Of a stretch of 64,000 nt of DNA, positions 47,594-60,553 are shown piece by piece. Every line of letters starts with the position of its first letter. The first letter of the stretch is position 1. The DNA lies in NCBI GenBank assembly GCA_010094025.1, contig ML991792.1:1-64000 (forward strand), read 5' to 3'. The stretch is from Viridothelium virens (taxonomy: Eukaryota; Ascomycota; Dothideomycetes; Trypetheliales; Trypetheliaceae). The translations under genes were made by a program, and so were the position numbers. The notes below the pieces were generated by a model. That model was not told where the DNA came from and did no database searches. It saw nothing but the letters and a program-made list of their open reading frames with translations.

Positions 47594-48343
47594 AAACGTA
47601 ATTCGAACATTGCATTTGGTTTCGAGCGAAGCATATTTTGGTGTTGGGGGGAGACAAATGTCATGGGTTCTGAGAATGGGAGTCTGGTAGAAGCTTTTCA
47701 CAGCATATTCACAAGCCTTAGCTTTTCCCCACTTGGATAGGGGCTTCGAGCATGGTTGGCATTAGTGCTTTCTTATTGATGTTTGTTATCAATGGCTAGA
47801 ATGCTGTAAGCCAATGTCAATTACCTCCTAGCGAATACGAGTGTTGTATATATTTTCTTCGAGACAAGGACAGTGACCGAATCAGGCATAAGCTTCTTGG
47901 ATTGGTTCAGTCTAAGCAGCCGATCAATGGAACTACAAAATCGAGAACGACAAATCTCGTTCTTTGATGCCATTATGCACTCCGACCAAAAGCTCCAGGC
48001 AGCTCAGCTCAGCTCAGATGTTGCCTGACTGAGCAACGAGTCACGTGACAATCGGTCCGAGCTGGTTGCCGGTTCGTTAAATACTGCCTAGGGGTGAGCA
48101 AAACAATCAGCGCCGCCATCGAATTTGTGCCCGCCCTTCTCTTTTCTGCCTCTCTGCCCCACCGCTTCCTTTAACTGCACAACCACCCATCGACTTTCTT
48201 TCCATTCCTCGCGGTTACTTTACCTAGGCACGTACGTGAGGGTTTGACCTTCACGAGACCGCATCTAGAGGCCACTCTTTCCTTCCTCCGATTGCTTGAC
48301 TTTCGCCACAATTTTTTGTTGAGCAGCGTCCGGCTTCGTGAAT
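47594..48343. promoter_or_regulatory. Promoter and 5'UTR of the Ran gene
   Basis: A 750-bp spacer. A short CAGCT repeat occurs at 48000-48019. A pyrimidine-rich stretch at about 48130-48220 precedes the start, as is common for highly expressed fungal genes. Confidence 0.45.
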
Positions 48344-49287
<944 letters not shown>

Positions 49288-52136
49288 ATGCAGGTCAATA
49301 GCCTTGACAGCACACCTCGTTGCAATGCAAGGTGGATGACTTTATCTACCACCCCGTCCGCTATATTAAGCGTTTTGGAATGGCTGCTACCGCGTCAACG
49401 GCTGGCAAGGAATGGGAGAATTAGGGTTTGGCGATGCTTTGCTGACTTTTCTTTACTGGCGACCGTTCATCCCACATACACAGATCAAGGTGGTAGCGAG
49501 AATTTGGTTTCTATGATGACCGTGGAGAACGTCAACCCCAGAGTAATCGGCGAAACTTCGAAGCGACTGCATCAGATCGAGTTGTTACCCTTTTTCCACT
49601 AGGTTTTAAAATGAGAGAGATGACTTTATAGACGCTGAATCATGTATCTAGATCGAATGAGTGCCTCTTTGGCAGACAGAGACTCTCTCATCCCTCTGAA
49701 TCCTTGCGGATCTCAGTTCGACTTGGTATTTTGCCAGACTGCCCATTGGCGTTCGAAAACTCGCCCGCCCCTCAACATCTTACCGAACAGAACACGCAAA
49801 AGCAAGCGGATTTCCATACTTGGTGCATCTGCATCATTCTGATCTACCATGTAGTAAGCCACTTAACACTCGCTTGAACTTTTTTTGAGTGCTTGGTCCT
49901 GAGCACGAGGACGAGTTGGTCATGAATCTTCCCTAGATAGGCCAATCTTAAGAAGGTTTTGGACAGTCTACGTGCTTCGATTCTAGTCTATACCCTAGGA
50001 AAAATACAGCGATATGGAAACTACAACTTCTGTCTGCTTGCACTCTCCATTGTCGCTGGCGTGCCGAATCATGGGCTTCCATGAAAGCTCAGATACGACT
50101 GATCTTCCACCATCACACTCGCAAACACTCGTGATTCCTCTCACCTATAGCTAAAAATATTGGAAGCACTTGGGTAGTTTCCCGTCGAGATCTCTTCAAC
50201 CTATTTAGATTTCTAATCGGTTAGATTTCTGTCAAGAAAACCCGTTATACTCTCAAACATGGCTGCCTCTACTAAGTGTTCTATCAAGGTCGAGCTTGCC
50301 AAATCAAACTCTTGCCATGCTAGGGACGATGAAATTAAGACCTCGCTTGACTGTCCATGTCGCCAAGTCTTGGGCCTTTCTTTTTGAAGCATCGTCCGCG
50401 TCTAGGATGATGAAAACCCATCTTTGTTTCCAAAGCTGAAGGAGGAGGACGTCCATTCAAACAAGCTACCGTTCTAGAGGAGAACCTTCGCAAAGCAAGA
50501 CTACGAAGTGAAACTCGGACCGGAGGTGCTACTTTAAGCATGGTATCAGGATAGGACAAAACTTCGGGGAACTGGCACGCGTTGGAGACTTTGACGGATG
50601 TCATGAAAAGATGCCCTTGAAACGATCTAAGGTAGAGAGCTACTTCTCCGTATTAGGGAGTCAGAGTCTAAATGTATCACTCCTGCCTTGCAGATGAAGA
50701 CACGTCAAGAAAAGCATGCAATGGATAGAATGGCCCACGTCGAAGAGGATGATAGAACAGAATGGCTACAATCTAGATTGCTGGTTGACAGTCTGATAAG
50801 GATATACAAGTCCTAAAGCCTGTCTGTCTTACTGTATATTGTTGCTACATGAACTGAAATTGACACCTAAAGCCATCACAAACTTTACTTTCTGCAAGAC
50901 AGATCACAAGTCTTTACTGCAATGCACGAGAGAAGCTATTTCTCGTCCTGGGGTTGTCTCTTGGTAAAGTCTAGCAGTATCGGAAAAGGCCGGGTAAGTT
51001 TCTCTTTGCAACACCGGCATGCATCCCGTCTTACCTGCCAGCTCATCAGCGGATCTCTTGTAGGTATCCATTCCACTGCAGATGATTCCGTAGCTTAGCC
51101 TCTGACTTCCACATGGTTCATTTCGAGACGTCAAAGTGCTCTCCTATCGCTGATGAAAAATGTTGTCTGTGGTTTTAAAATCCTGAGGTACGCATACAAC
51201 TTCCGAGAAATTTGCGTAAACACATTCAAAGTTCGAGATTAGGTATTTGGTATCTTGATCACTTTGCAATCATCCATTTGCGCAAACAGAGCACCCGACA
51301 GGCGCGGAACAAGATCTCTCGATAGTGCTTCGTCTTCTTGTTTGCTGTAGATGCATTAGAAATATCCAGGAGAGACAGAGGCAGCTGTTTTAAGGACAAT
51401 TTCTACATTATCCTGATTCTAACCTTGAAAAAGCTGCTTCTTCATTGTCTGGTTCTTCAGTTTGAACACGTCTTCCGTTTTTATGGACGTTTTACCTGCA
51501 GTATAGAGTGCATGACAGCTTCCAGTATACGCACTAACCTTACCCAGAGTGATGGTTTTCACTAGCGCAAAGGCCCACCTACGTAAGATCATCACGGCTT
51601 CGTGGAGTTTGATTGGTGACTGTCACTAGCAGAGATCTTATCATGCGGCTTACCTATCCTCAAGGTATGGTACTACGTTCGGGTTTACTCGGCTAATTGA
51701 CCAGAGTAACCTAATGGCAAAAGTTTCCAATATCAAGGCAAAGGAATAAATTTGAATTTGGTGATCGGCTGACTGACACGCACCGAAAGCGAGTGGTTTT
51801 TCTAACAGAACCGACAAGATGGAATGTAAGAATTGTTTCGCTCTCGATGGTCTCAATACAAAGCCACTTCCTCGCCGCGGCAGTGCAACCTCGGTGCATT
51901 TCACGCACATCCACGACGGCGTGGATGCTAGTATTTAGCAGCCATACCCGTTCGACAGGCAGGCGCGGGGGAGCACTCGGTAGGTCGAGGTGAAACCACG
52001 CACAACGGAGCTTTGTGCACCTCTTTTGGGAATAATATTACAAAGCTAGGCAGGTGGCTCGTTTTGTTCAAAGTTCCAATTTCCTGACGTCTTCGTTTTA
52101 CATATCCGATTCAGCAAGTTCTCATCATCTCCCATC
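49288..52136. other. 2.8-kb stretch with no recognised gene
   Basis: Only short frames on both strands (for example 50335-50604 and 50904-51134 on -, 51338-51565 on +). None matches a domain I know and I could not chain them through plausible introns into a protein. No tRNA box, tandem repeat or terminal inverted repeat was noticed. The last 200-300 bp should be the promoter of the aldehyde dehydrogenase gene. A decayed gene or a non-coding RNA locus cannot be excluded. Confidence 0.4.
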
Positions 52137-53701
52137 ATGTCTCCATCCAAAACCATTAACATCGACTTCACCACCTTCCATAACATCATCGATGGCAAGC
52201 AACGAGATGCCAAGACCTATACTAATGGGGTTGACCCCACCACCGGAGAGAAATCGTGGGACGTTCCCGTTGCAACAGAGCAGGACCTAAACGATGCTGT
52301 GCGATCGGCTCAAAAGGCCTTTGAATCATGGTCTCAAGTGCCAGTTGAAGAGCGCAAGGACAAACTCAGAGCTTTCGTCGACCTCTACACAGAGTATAAA
52401 GAGGATTTCACCAATCTCCTGATCAAGGAGAGCGGCAAACCAGTAGGTGTTGTCAAACAACTTTTCGAGCGCTTGACTCATGCAGAGATGGGTAGCGAGC
52501 ATTTGCTCAAAGAGAAGCAGAGGGCAGCGCCGCGGGCGTCATCGGCCACCATGTAAACTTGAATATCCCGGAAGAGCGTTACGAAGACGACGAACGGGTC
52601 GCCATCACTCGCTACACTCCTCTTGGCGTAGTTGGTGCCATCTGTCCCTGGAATTTCCCCATAACACTTTCCATCGGTAAAATGGCTCCTGCATTACTCA
52701 CCGGATGCACCATTATCATCAAGCCCTCCCCCTTCACACCTTATACCGCACTCAAGATCGCCGAGTTGGCACAGAATGTATTTCCGCCCGGTGTCGTACA
52801 AGCCGTTGGCGGCGATGACAAGCTTGGCCCGATGATGACGGTGCATCCTGGTATCTCGAAGATTAGCTTTACTGGAAGCATTGCTACAGGAAAGAAAGTC
52901 ATGGAAGCGTGTGCAAAGACATTGAAACGGGTGACGCTTGAGATGGGGGGGAACGACGCTGCGATCGTTCTGCCAGACGTTGATATTGAGAAAACAGCTC
53001 CTCAAGTCGCAATGGGAGCTTTCATGAATTCTGGGCAGGTGAGTTGGCCCGTTGACTGGATCAAAACTTCGCCTTCCGGACAGATTTACTCACGCCGTTC
53101 TATCCAGGTCTGCGTGGCAACCAAGCGGATCTACGTCCACGAATCGATCTATGAACCATTCCTCCAAGCCATAACAAAGGCTGCCGGCACTTTTAAGGTT
53201 GGCTTATCTGACGACCCAGGCGTCATGCTTGGACCAATCCAGAACAAGATGCAATATGAGAGAGTGAAGGGCTTCTTCACAGACAGCAAAAAGAATGGCT
53301 ACAAATTCGCGACAGGGAAGGATGAGGTGGAGGAGATGAACGGCGGCTTCTTCGTCCAACCGACCATCATCGACAATCCTCCAAATGAGTCGAGAATCAT
53401 CACAGAAGAGCCATTCGGTCCGATCGTACCCCTTCAGCCATGGTCGGATGAAGCAGAAGTCATTCGGCGCGCCAACAACACTAATGCTGGTCTTGCGGCG
53501 TCTGTCTGGGGCAAAGATGTTGCGCGAGCCGAGAAGATAGCCAAGCAGCTTGATGCTGGATCAATTTTCGTCAATAGCTTCTCGAAGTTGACACCAAAGG
53601 TGTTTTTTGGTGGACACAAAGAGAGCGGAATTGGTGGAGAGTGGGGAAATCTCGGACTGCTTGCGTACTGCAATGCGCAGTGTATCCACACATTCAAATA
53701 G
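52137..53701 (+). CDS. NAD(P)-dependent aldehyde dehydrogenase
   Basis: Three exons (52137-52442, 52496-53038, 53108-53701) encode 480 residues. N-terminal 'GEKSWDVPVATEQDLNDAV' is followed by the cofactor-site block 'PLGVVGAICPWNFPITLSIG' and 'ALLTGCTIIIKPSPFTP'. 'FTGSIATGKKV' comes next, then the general-base Glu in 'RVTLEMGGND' and the nucleophilic Cys in 'MNSGQVCVATKRIYVHESIY' (split by an intron after GQ). 'EEPFGPIVPL' and 'HKESGIGGEWG' follow. The family fit is to the betaine/gamma-aminobutyraldehyde or succinate-semialdehyde type; the substrate cannot be fixed. The first intron was placed by phase so that 'FAQREAEGSAAG' is read. No targeting peptide is evident. Confidence 0.92.
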
Positions 53702-54178
53702 AGGATTTAGGAAGGCTGACTCAGTTGAATGGAATGGGAGCAGAGTGTTACTCAAACTTGCTAAATTCAGTTGTTGGAAGTAGCAATTGTAGATCATGCG
53801 TAACCTTCACGACCCATCACACAGATCTAGCTATATCGTGCACAGCGCTATGAGAATCGAGGCTTTGCTGTATCGCATAAGTCTGGAGCTCGTTGCAGGA
53901 CGAAGGGTGATGATAAGGTACCACTGGTACCTGCGTCCTGCGGCAAAGTTTCCGGCGGAGGGTGAGGAAGCTTCGGCCAAACACGCCAGAGCCCCTGGGA
54001 GATATTATTGAATTGGCCATGTTTTTGACCATTGGGTAACGGAGCGAAACCCCTGGTCGTGTTTCAACAAGAGTACCTTACGAGCGGGACCACCCTATTA
54101 CCTGCTCATCTGCTCTTGCGCAGAATATGCAGGTGCCTTCCTCACTCGTTCTTGCCTCCAAAAAGCAGATTACCCAAA
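53702..54178. other. Spacer between ALDH and the Ser-rich protein gene
   Basis: 477 bp, probably 3'UTR of the aldehyde dehydrogenase followed by the promoter of the next gene. Nothing specific is recognised. Confidence 0.4.
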
Positions 54179-56501
54179 ATGTCGAACAACCGATCTAGCT
54201 CCGGAGTCAGGAACCTCCGTGCAATGTTCGAAAACAAGGATGACGATGTCTCCGAATCCCGCAGTCGCTCTCCAGCCGGTAGCACCGCCAGTGAAAACAG
54301 AAGGACCTCCAAGGTCCGCGCAAGCTTCGTCTCAGTGGAACCTGGAAGCTCGCAGATGGATACAGAAGGTCAGTTTCTGAGGAACCTTCAACATTCCAAA
54401 TGCGGGAGAGGTTTCCCGCTTGGAAGCACGACTAGTACTATTAGAGTTCCAGACGCAATTTCCCACCAACATTTCCATCCCTATGTCACCCGTGACTTAA
54501 ACCATTCATACTGACATTTCTATCACAAAGTCCCTAGCAGCGCCTCGGCCCGGAGAGAAAGCTTCAGTCTGAGTGAATCCCAAGATTCGGATAAGATTGC
54601 GGAATTGAAGAAGACAGTGTCACAAGAAAAGGAGGAGCGCAAGCAGAGTAAAGCTGCAGAGACGATACCAGAGTCTGCAATTGAGACAACACCATCACCT
54701 TCGCCAGCTATAAGACCGCGGAAAGAGAAGGCCATGGGTGACTTTGTGAACAAAGCAGGCACAGGCCTTAAGAACACGGCGTCGGTACCTAAAGACACTC
54801 CAGGTGCAAATCCTGATAAGATGGTATCCGCTGTCGAAGAAACCCCCGTCACGATGAGACCTACGGATCCCAAGGATGAGAGCGCTGTGTCCGGTGGCGA
54901 GGCCTTACCTCCCCCTGCCAACCCAATATCAAGGCCATTGACAGAAGCCGCAAAAGCAAGCCCAGTCCCAAATGGCACGTCTGTACCTAGTGCTTCTTCA
55001 AAATTCAGCTCCGTGAAGGAGAAACCGGGAATGAAGCAGAATGGTACAGCGGCAGCAAAACCACAATCTTCTGCCACGAAGAGCACTGAGACGAAGTCTC
55101 CGTCAAAGTCTACCTCAACTCGACCCTTTACTTCTTCAACAAAAACTGTCTCGACGGCCAAACCGTCGGGAAACGGCACAGCGCCCAAGTCTCCAAGGTA
55201 TTTCCTGAACAACTATATCCTCAAACCCACAATACTAACCACGTCGACCCAGCACAAGGCAAAGTCGCATGTCCTTGGAATCTACCAAATCTACGACTTC
55301 AGCAAGATCGTCAACGGCCACTCGACCGACTGCGGCTTCGTCTGCGAAAAAGAATGATTCTAGCCACGCAACCAGTGAATCATCCAAGTCGAAACCTCGG
55401 TCCCCAACGCGTCCTGTAAAGTTGCCAGCTCATCTTACAGCACCTACTGCGTCTTCTGCTGCTAAGCATGGGGACGCGCCGTCGACCACTTCCTCCGCTG
55501 CTCGCAAGCCGGCTCCTCGCCCCAATGCGGGAACAACAAAACCAGCGCCTTCCCGCAGAGAGGCTCCACGACAGTCATTACCATCTGCATCGCCTGCAAA
55601 GCGTGCCGAATCTAATACGAATGCTCGTGGGGCAGATGACGGGTTTCTTGCTCGTATGATGAGACCGACCGCGAGCTCTGCAAACAAGACTGCCGAAAAG
55701 CCGGAAGTGAGGTCTCCGCCAAATAACCGGTCTACCACCACCAAACCAAGACAATCTGAGCAGAGCCTAACGGCCAAGGCGAAAAAGGCTGTATCGGCTG
55801 CTACAAAAGGCAAGGAGACTAAGCAGAATGGTTCTGCGTCTCACAATGAATCCCATCATGAGGACGAGACTTTGGGTGCTATTGAGGATATTAGCCCTGC
55901 TGAATCCACGCACGAAGCGGTGCAGGAGACGCCTGATGTATTGGAAAGGTCAAAAGCAGAAACTATGCCCGAGGCTGTACCTGAAACTATACCTGACGAT
56001 GTCATAAAGCCCAAGCAAGAATCAGCGCGAGAAGCATCACCTGAGCGTACCAACGATATTGTACCGGAGCCTGCAGCCGAACCTGCCATAGCACCATTCA
56101 TAGATGTTGGAGCAGAACCTAAGTTGGAGCCTGCAGCCGAACCTGCCCAAACACCAATCAAAGATGTTGGAGCAGAACCTGAGTTAGAGCCCGAGCAGGC
56201 AGAAGAGTCTCAGCCTGAAAAAGTGTCTGCATCTAAAGCAGCGTCTACACGTGAAAAAGATTTCATTCCGGAGGCAGCGGAAACCACCGTACCGGGATCT
56301 ACAGAGACCCCGGCCAAAGAAGTCGAACATATAGAGAACTCCAACGAAACGCCTACAAGCCTAGAGCAGACGTCCGACAAGAGCGCTGAGACTAGCGAGA
56401 AGGATACGAAACCAAACATTGACGTTACACCGGACCACACACGGACGGCAGATACCGCGCTCGAACAAACGCCAGCTTTCGATGAGGCATCTATTCGCTG
56501 A
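54179..56501 (+). CDS. Disordered Ser/Thr/Pro/Glu-rich fungal protein
   Basis: Three exons (54179-54368, 54531-55197, 55253-56501) give 701 residues, with all phases consistent. The protein is almost wholly low-complexity. The N-terminus 'SSSGVRNLRAMFENKD' is followed by SR-like serines. The middle has Lys/Ser/Pro-rich tracts and a short conserved-looking block 'PTRPVKLPAHLTAPTASSAA' then 'DDGFLARMMRPTASSANKT'. The C-terminus is strongly acidic (Glu/Pro-rich). I recall similar Ala-Ser-rich proteins with the FLARMMRPT-like block in other filamentous ascomycetes, usually annotated as hypothetical or mucin-like. There is no signal peptide or membrane helix. Function is unknown; the basic-then-acidic layout would suit a scaffold or cytoskeleton-associated role, but that is speculation. 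Confidence 0.75.
56067..56190 (+). repeat. 60-bp in-frame tandem repeat
   Basis: Two 60-bp units (start 56067 and 56127) and the first bases of a third encode the repeated 20-residue pattern 'EPAAEP...DVGAEP'. The copies differ at about a dozen bases in the middle, so the duplication is not very recent. Confidence 0.8.
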
Positions 56502-58205
56502 GTTCATCACTGGGGTTTGTGGATCATGGTCGGTTTCCAGAATGCCTCCGCCAACTCAATAGTAAAATCTCCCGCTGGGTGCTTTGGAGAGAGTTCGAAA
56601 TAGGACTTGGACAATACGGCATTGACGATTGAACTCCCGCACTGAGACTCAGCTTCGCCGGACGATTTTCGTGCTCGAGAGCACAGCGTCACTTGTCGAA
56701 GCTGTCCCTTAGCCTATCCGAGCCTCTCCTGTGTTCCATTGTATTATTTTCTATTACAATCCCAGTTCGATTGCATCTTGTGGTAGACTGGCTTGTAGGC
56801 GCTGAGCGTCCGGGTCGGCGGCTCTGGAGGTCTTTTCTGAATTTAAAAGAATAGGGGAGAGAAATTCACGATACCCCTCATGCTTCCTACAGACAAAGCA
56901 TACTCGAGTCCTTCAGCTAGGTAGTGACATTGAAATAGATTGAATCAGCCATTATTGTTCCCCAGTCAGTCGCACTGGAGGCCAAGGTTCATCCATGAAG
57001 CATCAAGCTTTATCTATCTAACCCCTAACTCCACAACCGAAATTCTACAGTTGAACGTATAGATAGGATGAAACCTTTAAGCATCCATTACCAATCACCC
57101 CATCGTTTCATGTGCTTTGCGATGTTCTTCGTGACATCAGCGTAAGTTGGAAAGCATTTTTTCCTTTTACAGGCTCCTGGCAATACGTCGATCTGTAAGG
57201 AAGCCCGTGATAGAATGATACATTCTGGACGCAATCAAGACACGCGACAGCTAAGGAAGGTGAAGATAAGTCAGTAGGTATCTTAGCCCGTAGCATAAGC
57301 ACCTTCTCCATGTTCTGTGGGGTATACCGAAAGTGCCCGAGCTCTGTAAGGCCCGCTTTTGTAAGAAACAGCATCCTATCATCGATAGTAGGCAAGTAAG
57401 GAAGGCATTCCTCCATCAGACCATTATAAGGCTTCCGAAATATGTCCGAGCACCTACCAATCGGTCGCTCTAGCGTTTCTCTATGGAGTAATTCAAGGGC
57501 GATGCTAAGCTTCAGCTGGCTGCACGACAGCTTATCAGGTTACGCGTATCTGCACAGCAGCGGTCTGAACTATAGGCGGAACGTCCAGTATAGATGCCAC
57601 CATCCTTTCTGTCTCTGCACTCTACACTTTCTTGATCATAGTAGTAACACTATGGCTCTGACGCGGATGGTGTCTCTCTTGCCGGCAGATCTGGCGCAGA
57701 GGATCCCGGGACTACCCTTCTATCGACGTCAGCGAGTTACCAGGGTGCGAAGGAACGAACTGCGAAGGTGGGGGAAATGGCATCACCGCAACTTCCGTGC
57801 AGTTAAATTGCTAGGAGGGCCCCACCGAAAATGGCAGTATTGTCTCAGCTTCCGGTAACTTGCGGTCCGAAGGATCGTGCCCGCAACAAGGTACAGATTC
57901 GTATGGTGTTGTGATGACGGTTGGGGGCTGGCAAATTGCAGCGTTTGAGAGCGACATTCACACGTGGATGCCCAACCTCCCACGAGACAACTGGGGGTGG
58001 TATGGCGGCCATCGCGATCATTGAAGACCTCGACTTAAGGCAAATGCTCGACTTGCAGGTGGCATGACGCATGCAGCGTCAGGTTTTGACAGGTCCACCG
58101 CTTTTCCTAAAAAACAATCTCTAGACCTATCACCAGCTCCCATCCTTAGCGGCACCAGCTGCCTGAGCTCTACCTCATAAGCCGCACTTTCCCATTTTTG
58201 CTCTC
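56502..58205. other. Intergenic, small unassigned frames
   Basis: 1.7 kb. Frames at 57108-57416 (-) and 57442-57858 (+) are open but show no domain, no good splice partners and ordinary intergenic composition, so I do not call them. The end should contain the promoter of the next gene. Confidence 0.4.
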
Positions 58206-59554
58206 ATGCCGGTCGTCCTACCCACCGTGCCCAACATGAATTACGCTAATATGATTGAGGAGAAAAACCTCAAAGTGAGGAGTCTGCTGTCGTATTGAAT
58301 GCTTTCGGCTAACTTTGGAGGATAGAAAACATTTATCATCGCAACACTTGTGTCCACGCTAATCGGAACCTTTGCTTCATCGCACAATCTCTACGAGCGT
58401 CTTCGGGAAAAGCATCAGCAAGAGAAGAGAGATGAAGGCCAGAACCAAGAGATCAAGAAACTCAAGGACGAAATCGATCAAATGAAAAAGGGCAAGAAGG
58501 GCAAAGATGATGATAGTAGTGGTAGCTCCTCAGAAGATGACCGTCCTCGACGCAGGCGTTCGAAAAGTAGGAGACGATCGAGGGACAACCTACTTGAGTA
58601 CCTAGATAGGTCCCCAGCTCTCATTCGCAGAGAGTACGACCAAGGATACGATCGCTGGGGCCAGCGATTCGCATCCGGCGATGGTAAGTCCAGTCACGCG
58701 ACACACTATTCTAATCTCAACAAGCTCACCTATCCTCCCCAGTCGTCACCGAAAACCAACTCCAAGCCCAAATCATCAGCCTCCAACAAACCGTCATCCA
58801 AGTCCTCCAAGACGCGCTCGAAAACGGCCGCCGCCTCCGCCGCACCGACATCGACCGGCTGGTGCAAGCCTCGCAATCCGCGCAACACAACTCTGTCGAC
58901 GCCCTCCGCTCCCAATACCACCGCTACCAGCACTCCGGCGGTGGCTTGCGACTCGAAAACGGCGGCTCCTCCTCCTCCTCGCAGCACCACCGCCGCCAGC
59001 GCTCCCTGCCTCCCCCAAAGCTACGGCAGATCACCGACACCGCAACGCGCGGCGGCACCGTCGCCACCGCTGTCGCCAGTCGCGCCCTCACTGCGTCACA
59101 CCCCGCTGCCTCCCCCGCTGCTGCTGTGCACGACGTCTCGATCTTCTGCCCCTACAGCTTGGATCTGCAGCAGCAGCCGCGCAAGAACCTGAACATTGCG
59201 TTTGCGCCGGGGGGCGGCAGTCGGTGTCCCGTGTGCGAGGTGCGGATTCCGGTGGATGGCGAGGAGGAGTGGACGATTGGGAAGAGGAAGCGGAGTCTGG
59301 TGGCGGCAGGGGCGGGGGCGGATGGGCGGGGGGGAAGGGAGGGGGAGGTGGTGGTGGAGCATTGCGAGTTCCATGTTACGGCGAGGTTCGTGGTGAAGTG
59401 TCACACGGAGAGCGGGGAGTATGCGTGTGTGCTGTGTAGTGAGAACCGGGGGGTGGATCTCCTGTGTGCGGATCCCGAGGCGTTGGTTGCGCATGTGGGG
59501 AGGAAGCATAAGATTGGGGAGTATGAGAGAGAGATTGATTTGGAGCAGGATTGA
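58206..59554 (+). CDS. Fungal-specific coiled-coil protein with Cys/His-rich C-terminus
   Basis: Three exons (58206-58274, 58326-58683, 58743-59554) give 412 residues. A short leader 'MPVVLPTVPNMNYANMIEEK' is followed by a hydrophobic helix 'TFIIATLVSTLIGTFASSHN', a charged coiled coil, an acidic Ser patch, then an RS-like basic stretch. The third exon has 'QLQAQIISLQQTVIQVLQDA' and ends in a Cys/His region: 'CPVCEVRI', 'EHCEFHVTARFVVKCH', 'YACVLCSENRGVDLLC', 'ALVAHVGRKHKIGEYEREID'. That region could bind zinc, the last part resembling a C2H2 finger. I believe homologues occur in other Pezizomycotina as hypothetical proteins. Function is unknown. Third-exon composition is C-rich first and strongly G-rich at the end. 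Confidence 0.82.
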
Positions 59555-60553
59555 AAGCTGCCAACCTTACCTAGGATATACTCGGTGTCATTGCGTTGGC
59601 GTGGATAATAATTTGTTCGGCATTGTAGGGCAGGCTATACCCCAAGTGACACATCTATATGGGATCTATACGGGCAAAATAATACGGTGGAGTATGTCAG
59701 GATGCATGTATTGAAAATGGGCTGGTATCATGGAACATGATTTGGTTTTGAGCGGACTCTATTCCACTCGATTGTTAGTCTCTCAATTATCTTAGTTTTG
59801 TGTAGGGTAGATTACTGCTTCTTTGATACCTCTTTCTGTGTTCTTTCATCTGACACTCTCTTCGTTTTGAAACAAATGCAGATCCTTGAAACGAACTCAT
59901 CTTCTACGTCACAAGAGTCCAAGCCCAATAATTGTCTATGTTACCCGTCGAGATCAAGTCTGGACATCTAAAAATAGAAGCAAGTGCTCAGAGCGGCAAG
60001 CTTTTCATGGCACCGCGCGGCAACCACCACGGCACCACCCATGAAGATACCCCCTTTCTGCTCATTACCATGACAGATCAAGATTATTTAATATACTCTA
60101 AAAGTCGGCTCTGGCCTTAGTAGCCAGATCAGAACGGTGAGAAAGGTAATTACGCGTCTTGCATCTCATTGTAGGAGCGATCTCCTAGTGTCGCCATAGG
60201 TGGTCGGGAAGCTCCCCAGTAAGCCGCCATCATCGGGCTCCGCCACCAGCCTGCTTTTGCCGCTTGTTGCTGAGAAGACACGCCGGTAGGACGTCTCTCA
60301 CCTCACAGACTGGTACATTCTTCTCTTAATTCTACTCCCCGCAGCTCACACTGCTTAACCCTGCATTTTACTCACCTGCACAATTTCTGAAAAGTGGGAG
60401 GCCCGGAGATGTGGTGCTAATGGCTCCATCAAAAACTTGGCATTGACCAACAAATCCCTTTCGTACCCGTCGGTGGGATCTACGGATCGCCCTACGAGCA
60501 TCCCAGCTTGTCAGCGATTTTACACCCTCAAGCGGCGCGAGGATTGAAAAAAC
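59555..60553. other. Intergenic, no gene recognised
   Basis: A 1-kb spacer between two genes on +. Nothing is recognised. A small 5' exon encoding a signal peptide for the next gene could lie here but I could not identify one. Confidence 0.4.

Noticed and set aside
48000-48019. CAGCT tandem repeat upstream of Ran
   Set aside because: Only three or four 5-bp units; too short to treat as a functional repeat.
57108-57416. A 102-codon frame on - with a reasonable composition
   Set aside because: No recognisable domain, no promoter or splice context, and no neighbouring frame that would extend it. Not enough to call a gene.
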